Shown: in pieces, positions 11,482 through 22,450 of the stretch
Position numbering within the stretch: the first letter of the stretch is position 1
How the letters are laid out: every line of letters starts with the position of its first letter
Source: Chiridota heheva
Lineage: Eukaryota > Echinodermata > Holothuroidea > Apodida > Chiridotidae
Direction: 5' to 3'
NCBI GenBank assembly: GCA_020152595.1
Contig: JAIGNY010000800.1
Span: 248,001-312,000 of the forward strand
Length of the DNA stretch: 64,000 nt
Notes under the pieces: model-generated
What the model was told of the DNA's origin: nothing
What the model saw: only the letters and a program-made list of their open reading frames with translations
Database searches by the model: none
Program-made: the position numbers and the translations under genes

Positions 11482-13260
11482 GATATGCATATGACTTGTA
11501 AAATGCCCCATAAGAGGTTGTGCTCCCCCCACTTTCCAAAAGCTTCCTACACCTCTGGGAAGTGGGCTATTCCCTTTTTTTCGACTGCAAGATAAACACT
11601 ACAAATACTAAACATTTCCATGTCTTTTCACGGGTCCCCTAAAATCATGAGGCCCCAACTGTCAAGTGTGCCTATATACTTACGACTCTCCCCTTCTCAT
11701 TTTACCCCGGAAAAATCCCTCTTCATCCTATTGACATCAATTATTCATTTTTCCGAAGGGCAAAAACAATGTCTTTTGGAATAGTGGAGGAAGGGAGTAA
11801 GGGAGGGGGGGGGGGGGGGGATTCAGTGAGGATCTTCTGTCTGTTATTTCCAAACAATAATCCATCATTTTCCGATTTGGATGCACAAACAAAAAACAAA
11901 ATTTCCCCAAACTGAATTTTATGAGTTTTAGTTCGCGAATTTCCGAGCAATACTAAAAATCTCCCTTTTCATATTCCCCCATGGACCCAGAATTTCTTTG
12001 AAATGGCTATAAACCGGTAAGTGTATGCTAAGGTGGAGAGGAGGGGGTCCGTCTACCGTGAAGTAAGTTAGTTAGGTATGAATTCATGTAAGTATCGATC
12101 ATATTTAACTATGAAAAATCTAATTTGTTCCTTTTATCATTGAAGTTTCATATTAGGCCTACTTTTAAAAGGGCACCTCCTTCCCCACTCCCCGTCCGCC
12201 ACGTCGGCTTACTCAGGGGCAAGGGAAGTGACCACCTTAATTTGCAAGGGGGTAATCGCATTGCAGATTTGATGGCCGAAGAAGCTTGAAGGTACGATAT
12301 ATGGACAAAGCAATATAACAAAAAACTGTAAATGTGTGCAACTTGGTGAAACATACAGACATTAGTTACTTTATTCCTGGTATTACAGTACGCTGTGCTG
12401 CCGTTGTGCTATCGGACTGCCTCTTTTCCCCCGTGGTTCCGTCATCGCCCCCATAGAACAAATTATATAGCTTCAAAACTAACCCCATATTTTCTATCCC
12501 AGTAAAAATATTCTGCCGCCGCCACGGCGCTACATAAGGGTTCTTGTTTGGCTTTACATATTACTAAATGTTGAAATTGTTACGAAGTGGATTAAGATAA
12601 AAGCGGCTGTTTACAAAAGACTGCTTGTGTGTAATTCTACGCCTTTGTTATGTTAGGAGTTACGATAAGAAGAGAAGATAGAATCTGGAGTTTCGCGATT
12701 TATTTTTAGTGTGAGTAAAAAACTTAATGGCCTTGATAAATGCTTCGTAAAAGTATACGTAGAGATTTAAATATGTTTGAAAATTGCTTTTGTCGTTCCG
12801 TTGTTTCTCCATCGTCAAAGAGGTTGACAGTAGGGAAGAGTTAGCCTATGACCTAAGCGCAGTGTTAATAATACAATTATGAATGGTACAGATAACATTA
12901 GGCCTTTGTAAGTCATGTCGTTACGGTAGTGTAAACTTACTCAGTAGCCTAGCCTGTACAGTGTACTGTAGACTTGCCGACTTGAAAGTTGCATGCTTGT
13001 TGTTGTGCTACTGCTAGTGCTACATTCAGTGACAATATCTTCCATTTCTCCCCACCAGGGAGAGTACACACTCTCCCCTCATTTACAGTTGTTTCATGTA
13101 ATAAAGATGAAAACAACAAATTTCAAACCCATCTCTAAAAGAAACAGCAGTTGAAAAAAATAAAAAAAAATATGCAAAAATAGGAAATAATGCTCTCTTT
13201 TCACCACACAATTTTGCCAACAATGTAAAGAAAGTGGGCAGGCGTAATCAGCCAGTGTGA
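11482..13260. other. No gene recognised
   Basis: It contains a long G run at about 11,804-11,820 and several C/T-rich or G-rich patches (12,170-12,250; 12,420-12,540) that look like degraded MITE interiors. The short open frames at 11,741-11,950 and 12,148-12,354 lack recognisable domains. Confidence 0.45.
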
Positions 13261-13261
13261 A

Positions 13262-13722
13262 TATCTCGTGAGGTTTTGCGGGCTGTACGGAAAAAGAAGA
13301 AGTTGTGGCCTTGTTATAAAAACAGTGGGTGCCTGGCGGAGCTTGCTAGGTTTAAGGATCATGAAAAGTTTACAAAGAGCTTGATAAGAGATACTAAAGT
13401 GCTTTTTGAAAAATGTTTGTTGAAAGAGGTTAAGATTAATCCTAAGTCATTCGCTTAAACTTGCAAAAAAACAAGGAGGTTGGTGGTCACCTTCAGGGTT
13501 ATGATGGTGTTACTATCAGTAGTGGTAAGAATATGGCAGAGGTTTTTAAGGACTACTTTGTGTTTGTTTTTACTAAGGAGTCCCCTGCTGATGATGTTGT
13601 GGAGTATCTTAGTGTGCACTCTACAGTATCCATTAAGGATGTTGATTTTTCAGTTGAATTAGTGTCTAAGAAGTTGAAGATTTTATTTCAAATAAAGCAC
13701 CTGGTCCAGATGATATACCACG
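13262..13722 (+). pseudogene. LINE fragment: linker and start of RT
   Basis: Reads VRKKKKLWPCYKNSG, then VKINPKSFA and FKDYFVFVFTKESP, the usual linker before a LINE RT (NPKxFW ... FFxxVFTxE). In a shifted frame it continues to DFISNKAPGPDDIP at about 13,678-13,722, the first RT block. The reading then breaks and a different LINE copy begins. Confidence 0.8.
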
Positions 13723-13727
13723 CCTCA

Positions 13728-14617
13728 CAAATTCACCTCAACTAAACTAAATCTGCCCTGGTTCACCCGTATCCAACGCTGTCTCTGCAGGAAAAAACAA
13801 AAAGTGTTTAAAAAAGCTAAGACTAATCAACTAGCCAATGACTGGACTACCTATAAAAGCTTTAGGGAAGGCTGTCCATAAAAACCTTAAAGAAGCTAGA
13901 AACACCTTCATCTGTGATAAACTTAAAAACTCACTTAACGAAAACCCAAAGGCATTCTGGTCCTAAATCAAAAGATTAAGAAGTAGCTCTGTAGGTGTGT
14001 CTGATCTACTAAATAATGGTAAACTCTGCAAACTAAAGCTAACATTCTAAATGACCAGTTTTTCAGTGTTTTTACAGAAGAAAACACCTCCCAAATCCCT
14101 GTAAGTTAACCACTCACCAACAGCAAAATAAACCAACTTATAATTACCCCAGAAGGTGTCAAAAAGCAACTACCTAACCTAGACCCCAACAAAGCCTCAG
14201 GTCCTGACCAAATACCACCATGGTTTCTAAAATCACACGCTGATGACCTCTTTGAAATTCTAAGTGATCTCTTTCAAACCTCTGCCTATAATGGTACTAT
14301 CTCTAATAAGTGGAAAGAAGTAAACATATGTAGCGTTTAAAAAAAAAAGGTGATAAACAAAACCCAGCTAATTACAAACCTGTTTCCCTCACCTGCGTTT
14401 GTAGTAAAATCCTTGAGCATATAATCCACTCACATGTGATGAAATTTCTTGATGAGCATAATATTTTAAGTGATTTACAACATGGCTTCCGTGCAAAAAG
14501 ACGGACTGAAACACAACTCCTCTTAACAATAAGTGATATCTCCAAACAAATTGACCAAAACAGTAACGTCTCTACGGCTATTCTTGACTTCTCAAAAGCC
14601 TCTGATAAACATACATC
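13728..14617 (+). pseudogene. LINE fragment (Jockey/CR1-like), linker to RT palm start
   Basis: Starts with LPWFTRIQRCLCRKKQKVFK, then NENPKAFWS, NDQFFSVFTEENTS, NKASGPDQIPPWFLK, a KWKEVNICSV block, NPANYKPVSLTCVCSKILEH, then the open frame 14,436-14,627 with LQHGFRAKRRTETQLLLT and AILDFSKASDK (intact form: DFSKAFDK). Premature stops and frameshifts occur. The copy ends within the DFSKAFDK block, where a minus-strand LINE begins. Confidence 0.85.
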
Positions 14618-14624
14618 ATCAAAC

Positions 14625-15162
14625 TAAACCATCATCATGTGCTCTTGAAAATTGAGCTTACAATCTATTGTAACTCCAATATCTTTGTCTTTATTTAAGT
14701 GTTTTATTACAAAGTGTATAATCATATGGTGGTATCTGTCTGCTCCCAGCTGTTAGTATCTTGCATTTATCGGAGTGACATCTTTAATCATTTATTGAAC
14801 CAAGTTTCCAGCTCAGCCATATCTTGTAAGATTTCCATGCCGTTTACTGACTTGATATCCTTGAAAACCTTATTATCATCTGCGAACATGTAGCACTCTG
14901 ATTTGATATTGTCGGGCAGATTGTTAATGTATAATACAAAAAGAATCATTCCTAGTACTCTTCCTTGTGGAATTCCACTTGTAACACTTGCGTCCAATCT
15001 GAGAAACTATTTGCTACTCTTTGACGTCTTTCGACGTCTATTTGACAAAAATGTTCTTATCCAGTTGAGACAATATTTTCAGAGATACCATAGCATGAAA
15101 GCTTTTTTCAGCAGGTGGTGACGTGGAACTTTGTCGAACGCATTAATAAGATCTAGATAAAT
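14625..15162 (-). pseudogene. LINE A, RT C-terminal segment
   Basis: On the minus strand this encodes ALIYLDLINAFDKVPRHHL up to 15,162. After two stops comes SGIPQGRVLGMILFVLYINN (14,940-14,985 region), then the catalytic block MFADDNKVFKDIKS and LETWFNK, and finally a degraded GVTIDCKLNFQEH. The upstream half of the same RT lies beyond 19,271, on the far side of a 4.1-kb insertion. The last coding base before the insertion is within the codon run for IYL. Confidence 0.88.
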
Positions 15163-15619
15163 TAGTGCTGTCGTGACATGTCAATTATTGCGATATTGCG
15201 ATATCTCTTTTCCCACGACATGAAATATGCCTCTCGCGACATATTGCGATACCAAAAACTAATACTCAACTAAGAAATATTTGCGTAACTAGGCTAGGTT
15301 ACTTCGTACGTTACAATTCTAACGTTACGGTATTAAATCTAAAAGTCAAAAATGTGCAAAAATAGCATGAAACATTAAAAAAAGTAATTAATAATCGTGC
15401 TCCGTCACCCCACACTGGCACGTTCCAATGTAAGTTGGCAAACAGAAAGAAAAATTGGCCCAGAACATGCCTCTCACTTCGATGATTCATGGTCATGTTG
15501 ACTAAATTACCAAACACTGAGTGATGCATGATGAACGTAATAGTCACGCGATCATGTCATCTGCTAGATCTGCAAATAATTTTTGGTTCGCTTGCGACGC
15601 ATAATGCGAACCTATGTAA

Positions 15620-15790
15620 TGGCGATTACATCCGTCCGGCTGTCCACATTTTTTTCTGAGATTTCCTTAGAAATGTTAAAGTTTTCTGAGAATTCCTCAG
15701 AAAATGTTAAAGTTTCTTCAGAGATCCTTAAAAAAGTTAAATGTTTCTTCAGATATCCTTATGGAAGGTTAGAATTTCCTTTCAAAGTGT
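15620..15790. repeat. Short tandem repeat, about 37-40 bp x 4
   Basis: Four to five diverged units of the TTTCTTCAGAGATCCTTAAA / AAATGTTAAAG type. They lie inside the hAT-like element and resemble a block near 8,650. The plus-strand frame 15,583-15,813 across them is not credible as a gene. Confidence 0.6.
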
Positions 15791-15999
15791 TAACAATTTT
15801 CAAAGACACTTAAGACAGAATTTAAGACTAGTTTCCTTAAAAAATCTACAAAACATTTGATATTTTCTTAGAAAGATAACTGTAAAATGATATAATTTTT
15901 CAATATTCTTCAGAGATCCTTAAGTGTCTCTCTTGGAGCACTTGAGATTTAAAATCTTTAAAATTCTTTAAAATATTTTGGCACCAACAGTTGTATCAG

Positions 16000-16797
16000 G
16001 TATGATTATTAAACTTTATCTTTATCATTGTGGTCATTTGCATACAGTTGCTACAGTATATGAACTTACCAGACATTTTTATTTAGTATGCTTAGGGAGT
16101 GTAACAGGATGTGATTGCATATGGACATAGGGAAGGATGTCATGTGGGACATGGATGCAGGCCATGAGGGACATAGGATATAATATATACCATGTGGTAT
16201 ACACCAAGGGCTATATCAGGCATAATGATTTGACTCCCTTTTTTTTTCTTATTCAACAACTCATTTGCATATAAGTTATTATATAAACATAGTATGCTCA
16301 ATCAGGGACTGTGATAGCTAGGATGAGACTTCTTATGAACCCTATGGGACGTTATGTGGGACGTCATGTGGGATGCCATGTGGGACACGGGGTGGAATGC
16401 CATAAGGAACAGGGTGGAATGCCATGTAGGATATATGGTGGAATGCCATGCAGGACACAAGGTGGAATGCCATGTCATGTGGGACATAAGATGGTATGGG
16501 ATGTCATGTGGGACATGGGGTCCCACTCCGTTTCAACAAGTCATTTGCATATTTGTTATTATATGAACTGACACTTTCATACAAAGTGTGCTCAATCAGG
16601 GACTAATAGCTAGGATGAGACTTCTTATGGAGCCAATGGGATGTCATGTGGGACATGGGGTGGGATGACATGTGGGACATGGGGTGGGATGCCATTTGAA
16701 ACAGGGTGGAATACCATGTGGGACAAGGTGGGATGCCAAGAGTAACACAGAGTGTGACATAGGTTTTGATGCCATGTGTGACATAGGGTAGGAAGCC
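16000..16797. repeat. Higher-order repeats leading into the 19-bp minisatellite
   Basis: Each unit has a non-satellite head (TCATTTGCATA...TATATGAAC...GTATGCTCAATCAGGGACT, then AGCTAGGATGAGACTTCTTA) followed by early satellite words (ATGTCATGTGGGACATGG). Heads start near 16,034, 16,250 and 16,535. The later two are clearly duplicated, with about 290 bp between them. The satellite expanded only after the third head. Confidence 0.75.
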
Positions 16798-19012
16798 ATG
16801 TGGGACATGGGATGCCATGTGGGACATGGGATGCCATGTGGGACATGGGATGCCATGTGGGACATGGGATGCCATGTGGGACATGGGATGCCATGTGGAA
16901 CATGGGATGCCATGTGGGACATGGGATGCCATGTGGGACATGGGATTCCACAGGGACATGGGATGCCGTGTGGAACATGGGATGCCGTGTGGGACATGGG
17001 ATGCCCTGGGGACATGGGATGCCGCGTGGGACATGGGATGCCGCGTGGGACATGGATGCCGCGTGGGACATGAAATGCCGAGTGGGACATAAGATGTTAT
17101 GTGGGATATGGGATGCCGCATGGGACATGGAATGCCGCGTGGGACATGGGATGCAGCATGGGACATGGGATGCCGCGTGGGACATGGGATGCCGCGTGGG
17201 ACATGGGATGCCGCGTGGGACATGGGCTGCCGCGTGGGACATGGGCTGCCGCGTGGGACATGGGATGCCGCGTGGGACATGGGATGCTGCGTGGGACATG
17301 GGATGCGGCGTGGGACATGGGATGCGGCGTGGGACATGGGCTGCCGCGTGGGACATGGGATGCGCGTGGGATGAACATGGGATGCGCGTGGGATGAAGAT
17401 GGGATGCCGCGTGGGACCTGGATGCGCGTGGGACCTGGATGCCGCGTGGGACATGGGATGCAGCGTGGGACATGGGATGCCGCGTGGGACATGGGATGCC
17501 GTGTGGGACATGGGATGTCGCGTGGGACATGGGATGTTGGTGGACATGGGATGCCGCGTGGGACATGGGATGCCGCGTGGGACATGGGATGCCGCGTGGG
17601 ACATGGGATGCCGCGTGGGACATGGGATGCCGCGTGGGACATGGGATGCCGCGTGGGACATGGGATGCCGCGTGGGACATGGGATGCCGCGTGGGGACAT
17701 GGGATGTGGCGTGGGACATGGGATGCGGCGTGGGACATGGGCTGCCGCGTGGGACATGGGATGCCGCGTGGTACATGGGATGCGGCGTGGGACATGGGCT
17801 GCCGCGTGGGACATGGGATGCCGCGTGGGATGAACATGGGATGCCGCGTGGGACCTGGATGCGCGTGGGACCTGGATGCCGCGTGGGACATGGGATGCAG
17901 CGTGGGACATGGGATGCCGCGTGGGACATGGGATGCCGCGTGGGACATGGGATGCCGCGTGGGACATGGGATGCCGCGTGGGACATGGGATGTTGGTGGG
18001 ACATGGGATGCCGCTTGGGACATGGGATGCCGTGTGGGACATGGGATGCCGCATGGGACATGGGATGCAGCGTGGGACATGGGATGCCGCGTGGGACATG
18101 GGATGCCGCGTGGGACATGGGATGCCCGCGTGGGACATAAGATGCCGCGTGGGACATGGGATGCGGGGGGACATGGGATGCGGCGTGGGACATGGATGCG
18201 GCGTGGGACATGGGATGCGGCGTGGGACCTGGATGCGCGTGGGACCTGGATGCCGCGTGGGACATGGGATGCAGCATGGGACATGGGATGCCGCGTGGGA
18301 CATGGGATGCCGCGTGGGACATGGGATGCCGCGTGGGACATGGGATGCGGCATGGGGCATGGGATGCAGCGTGGGACATGGGATGTCGCGTGGGATGAAC
18401 ATGGGATGATGCGTGGGACCTGGATGCGCGTGGGACATGGGATGCAGCGTGGGACATGGGATGTCGCGTGGGATGAACATGGGATGCCGCGTGGGACCTG
18501 GATGCCGCGTGGGACATGGGATGCAGCGTGGGACATGGGATGCCGCGTGGGACATGGGATGCGGCGTGGGACATGTGATGTTGGTGGGACATGGGATGCC
18601 GCTTGGGACATGGGATGCCGCTTGGGACATGGGATGCCGCGTGGGACATGGGATGCCGCGTGGGACATGGGATGCCGCGTGGGACATGGGATGCCGCGTG
18701 GGACATGGGATGCCGCGTGGGACATGGGATGCCGCGTGGGACATGGGATGCGGCGTCGGACATGGGATGCGGCGTGGGACATGGGATGCCGCGTGGGACA
18801 TGGGCTGCCGCGTGGGACATGGGCTGCCGCGTGGGACATGGGCTGCCGAGTGGGACATGGGCTGCCGCGTGGGACATGGGCTGCCGCGTGGGACATGGGC
18901 TGCCGCGTGGGACATGGGATGCTGCGTGGGACATGGGATGCCGCGTGGGACATGGGATGCCGCGGGGGACATGGGATGCCGCGTGGGACATGGGATGCCA
19001 TGTGGGACTTAG
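16798..19012. repeat. 19-bp GC-rich minisatellite, about 115 copies
   Basis: The unit is GGGATGCCGCGTGGGACAT. At the left edge (16,798-16,960) and in the last unit on the right (near 18,990) it reads GCCATGTGGG in place of GCCGCGTGGG, so CpG-bearing units fill the core. Variants (CTGCCGCG, GCGGCG, GCAGCG, GACCTGGATGCGCG, GATGTTGGTGG) recur in the same order at roughly 0.4-0.6 kb spacing, showing higher-order structure. No stop codon occurs in any frame of the unit. Because 19 is not a multiple of 3, each frame yields a 19-residue repeat, such as GHGMPRGTWDAAWDMGCRV. Those frames (up to 789 codons) are by-products. Confidence 0.95.
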
Positions 19013-19271
19013 TGTGAGACTTAGTGTGAGATGCCATTTTTATAATTGGCTGGGTCATGTAATATGGGTGCTAATTAATATGGGCATGCAAGGCATGACA
19101 GTATTTACCGTTCTATTTTCTTGTGTTCATCATAAAAGAAGTAACGTTAGTGATATTAACAATTTGTGTCGCGAGTCAGTGTTTTTGAAAAGTATCGCGA
19201 TATACCAATATGTAGCGATATTTTTCTCCATGATAATCGATACGTAATAGAGCCATGTCGTGACAGCACTA

Positions 19272-19418
19272 AGATAAATGCAGTCCAGACTTCCTCCATT
19301 ATCCCTTGTTTTAGTCCATTTATCGAGTACATATAACAATTGTAGTGTCGTAGATCTTCCAGAAATAAGGCCAAATTGTGAAAAGAACGTAGTTTTTTTC
19401 ATGTGATCAACAATATTG
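19272..19418 (-). pseudogene. LINE A, RT segment between two insertions
   Basis: On the minus strand it reads NIVDHMKKTTFFSQFG then ISGRSTTLQLLYVLDKWTK and DNGGSLDCIYL, the GFxxGRST block just before the DxxKAFD motif. It is bounded by the 258-bp element on one side and the 4.1-kb hAT-like element on the other. Confidence 0.88.
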
Positions 19419-19676
19419 CCCTGTTTTGACATAGTGACGAATGTGCAATTAACAAATTTTAATTGCAAATTACTATAATTAACAAGTATCTGTTTGTGTT
19501 TGTATCATTTATTAATTATTTACAGATTAAACAATTTATTTGTCATAGAAAACGAGGAAAATAAACCTATAAATGATAGCAATATACATTTAAAGACATT
19601 CGTCACTATGTCAAAATGAAAAGAAAAAAATACGCTTATCCAGTCAATCCACATTCGCCACTATGTCAAAACAGGG
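19419..19676. mobile_element. 258-bp TIR element in LINE A
   Basis: Both ends carry the inverted sequence CCCTGTTTTGACATAGTG followed by (A/G)CGAATGT, 26 bp with one difference. A third copy of the end (ACATTCGTCACTATGTC) lies inside at about 19,599-19,616. The flanks rejoin the LINE reading RDHI-VDHMKK, and an imperfect direct repeat (AATATTG / CGATATG in plus orientation) may be the target duplication. No coding capacity. Confidence 0.8.
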
Positions 19677-20590
19677 ACGATATGATCCCTGATAAAGTTC
19701 TCCATAACTTTGCATAATATTCATGTAAGGCTAACAGGTCTATACAGTACAGTAGTTTGATGCTAACTTTCTGCTTCCCTTTTTGAATAAGAGCTGTAAT
19801 GCACCCTTGTTGCCATTCATCAGGGATGTCCAAGATTTTAATTGAATGATTACAAATTCTAGTTATTGGTTTGGCAATTTTATTGCATAAATCAGGAAGA
19901 ATTCTTGAGTGCATGTAGTCGGGCCTGGGGATTTACTTATATTCAGTTCTGATAGTAGTTTCCTTACCTTTTCTTCCGGTATTTTTATATTTGTCATTAT
20001 ATCTGTTAATTGTCTATCCTCTTATATAGGTATATTGTAATAGTTCTTAATAGTAAAAACAGTAGAGAAGAAGGTACATGTAGAAAGCATGTTTGCTTTT
20101 TTGGTGGCATTATTTGTGAGTTTTTCACTGCCATTGTCAGTCCATAATCAATACCTGTACGTGTCTTTGTTTTAGATTTTGTGTACTGTCAAAACCTCTT
20201 TGGGTTCCTTTTTATTTCCTTGACTATTTCTTTCTCTTTGTCCTTCACTGCTTTCATTGTAAGATTGTTAACCTGATTTCACACTTTGCAGTATTCTTCA
20301 TATCGTTTACCATCTTTTGTCTCTATGTAACGTTTCCAGCATCTGTGTTTTTTCCTTATTAAGAGTTTTAGAGTCCAAACTAACTTTCCCTTTTCTCACA
20401 TCTGAAAATCTACTTTAACGTTTAGGTACATGCTTGTCCTGAATTTCCACAAGTCTACTTTTGAAAGTATTCCATTGTTCATTAATATCGTTTGTATTTA
20501 GAATATCTTCCAAGTTGATATCTAATAACTCTCGTTTCATCTTGGCAAAGTTTGCTTTGTCATAATAAGAAACAAAATTCTTTCAATTTT
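19677..20590 (-). pseudogene. LINE A, linker and N-terminal RT
   Basis: Minus-strand frames in order. A linker at 20,590-20,060 contains KRELLDINLEDILNTNDINE, KRYIETKDGKRYEEYCK, KAVKDKEKEIVKEIKRNPKR and TKSKTKTRTGI. RT blocks follow at 19,980-19,690: MHSRILPDLCNKIAKPITRI, then IPDEWQQGCITALIQKGKQK and a degraded YYAKLWRTL (intact form: IxKVMExxI). Several stops and frameshifts are present. Confidence 0.85.
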
Positions 20591-21560
20591 TCCTGTTGAA
20601 TAGAGCGATTAAATTGAACATGTTTAACTGAGTGAGCACTTTTTCCAAGTGGACTAAAGTGCCAGATGTTTGATCACATTCCTTCCTCATGTGTAAACAC
20701 TAAGTCCAGGATAGGCGGCTCCTGTTCTATTCTCGCTCTTGTTGGCTTTCTAATGTGCTGAAATAATTGTCTCTTACACATTCAATGAATCTATATGCCT
20801 GTTTCATGCGATGGAGTGTTCCATGTTTCCCAGTTAATCTTTTCAAAATTAAAATCTCCGGTAATATGGCTGCATTTTGCTATAACTGAGTGAGCACTTT
20901 TTCCAAGTGGGCTAAAGTGCCCGATGTCTGATAACATTCCTTCCTCATGTGTAAACACTAAGTCAAGGATACGAGGCTCCTCGCTCTTGTTTGCTTTCTA
21001 ATATGCTGAAATAATTGTCTCTTACACATTCAATGAATCTTTAGTCTATGCCTGTTTCATGCGACGGAGTGTTCCTTGTTTCCCAGTTAATCTTTTCAAA
21101 ATTAAAATCTCCCGTAAAATGGCTGCATTCTGAGTAACTAGCCTCTGAAATTAATTTAAGTTTCAGCAGGTTATCAGTGTGTATGTCGCTACCACTGCTA
21201 CTTTATTAAACGCATCTTACTATCAAAAGTTCATCTCCGTCAACTATGATACAGGCTCATGTAGAAATTCTACAGGATTAGCTTTTAGTGACCCATGTAT
21301 GTACATCTAGAAACATTCCTCCCAATATCATTCTGTAAATTGATTCCAAATATATCATATCCATCTAGTGCAATTTTTGTATTTGATAACTGATAACAAA
21401 AGGTTTTTTTGGTTTCACCTTAGTAAATCCCAATAAGCAGCGGTCTTGAATTTTCTCGCAAGTAATCTAAGTTCATTCATCTTGTTCATAAAACAGTCAT
21501 TATTGGTATACACACAGTTAACATTATCCAACATTATCCAATGAGAAGGATTCGTTCATT
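20591..21560 (-). pseudogene. LINE A, endonuclease domain with tandem duplication
   Basis: The minus strand shows the endonuclease block GDFNFEKINWET at about 21,114-21,080, then SHETG, FIECVRDNYF, LDLVFTHEEGMLSDI and the degraded LGKSAHS (SDHxxL-type) block. The segment from about 20,626 to 20,883 is repeated at about 20,884-21,140, so these blocks occur twice. The upstream part (21,150-21,560) is more decayed. Confidence 0.8.
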
Positions 21561-21720
21561 TTGGAACAGGTTCAGCGAAGAGCCATTAAGCCCTTTTCCC
21601 AAAGAATCTCTCTTATGAATCTAGGTTGCAAGTTCTTGGTATGAACACGCTTGGGTTGAGAAGAGTATGTTGCAATATGATTCAGGTTTTTAAATTCCTA
21701 TCAGGTAGTGATGCTTAAAG
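21540..21720 (+). pseudogene. CR1-like LINE C-terminal fragment
   Basis: Reads FILEQVQRRAIK...FPKESL..NLG, then NTLGLRRVCCNMIQVFKFLS, the region after the RT where CR1-like LINEs have QRRATKL ... LGLxxLxxRRxRGDMIxxFK. It is truncated on both sides. A similar fragment lies at 28,060-28,375. Confidence 0.7.
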
Positions 21721-21734
21721 TTTGACTTCCTGTC

Positions 21735-22450
21735 AGGGTTTGCGTTAACGACAAATTTGTCGTATATTACGCTATGGCTGAAATTTCTTACGACACAGGT
21801 TGTACCTGCATCATAAGATTTAGATATAGGGCCAGAGGTTGCGTTATAATTTTTGTCTGGCATGTTTTGTTACGACAAGCCCTTGAATTTTGGCGTATTT
21901 TGTCAATTTGCCATCGTATGTACAGGGCACTGTAATGTATAGGGCAATGTGCGCTGTTAGTGAAGCTTGCAAGTAATTGTTAACACACACACTTGTGTAG
22001 GCCTGCCTCGCTTAAGTGAATGAAAATTGAGCATAAAGTATAAAAAACATTACAAAATCCGACTATTATTATCATTACAAATATGAAGCAAAAGCCCATA
22101 TCTAATCCTTGTATAATGTTGATTGTTGAATCATGAAATTTGGGTGAACAATCCCAAAATAAACTAGAAAATGCTTTTGTTTATCATATCCAAACTTTCA
22201 TGAGGTTTTACTGAACTTTTGACCAATTGTCAACGATAATATACTATTCAGATCTCGAACACGCCTACTTTACAGTATAGTATAAACTTGACTTGCAGAT
22301 TGTGATCACTTCACAGATTGTGATCACTTCATAGATAAACGATCAACACAATACAGGAGGAAAGTAGAATCCTAGCTAATAATATCGTGGACAATTGACA
22401 GTGCTGCATTCAAAACAACATCAAAACTGTCACATACACTGTACGTGTAG
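21735..22450 (+). repeat. Left arm of inverted repeat pair around the RTE-like LINE
   Basis: Blocks in order: GTTAACGACAAATTTGTCGT, TTACGACACAGG, a GCACTGTAATG block, GTGTAGGCCTGCCTCGCTTA, AATCCTTGTATAATGTTG, TTGACCAATTGTCAACGATA, and ATTCAAAACAACATCAAAAC. All recur as the reverse complement at 24,500-25,790. Two small perfect or near-perfect palindromes occur: ACGACAAATTTGTCGT, and TTACGACACAGG paired with a following CCTGCATCATAAG-type arm. Confidence 0.75.

Larger units (their letters stand above)
15163..19271. mobile_element. 4.1-kb hAT-like non-autonomous element inserted in LINE A
   Basis: The left end is TAGTGCTGTCGTGACATG and the right end is its inverse with two changes (16 of 18 pair). 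It is flanked by an exact 8-bp repeat, AGATAAAT, at 15,155-15,162 and 19,272-19,279. Removing the element and one repeat rejoins the LINE RT reading (...GGSLDCIYL + DLINAFDKVP...). Subterminal regions repeat TATTGCGATAT-like words, a common hAT pattern. Inside are short tandem repeats, two or three AT-rich larger repeats and the 19-bp minisatellite. No transposase frame is present. Confidence 0.9.

Noticed and set aside
16603..19058. Overlapping open frames of up to 789 codons on the minus strand and 638 on the plus strand
   Set aside because: All lie in the 19-bp satellite, whose unit has no stop codon in any frame. The products are 19-residue repeats in every frame on both strands, so openness carries no coding information.
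15163..19271. Transposase inside the hAT-like element
   Set aside because: No frame outside the satellite is long enough or shows hAT dimerisation or catalytic motifs.
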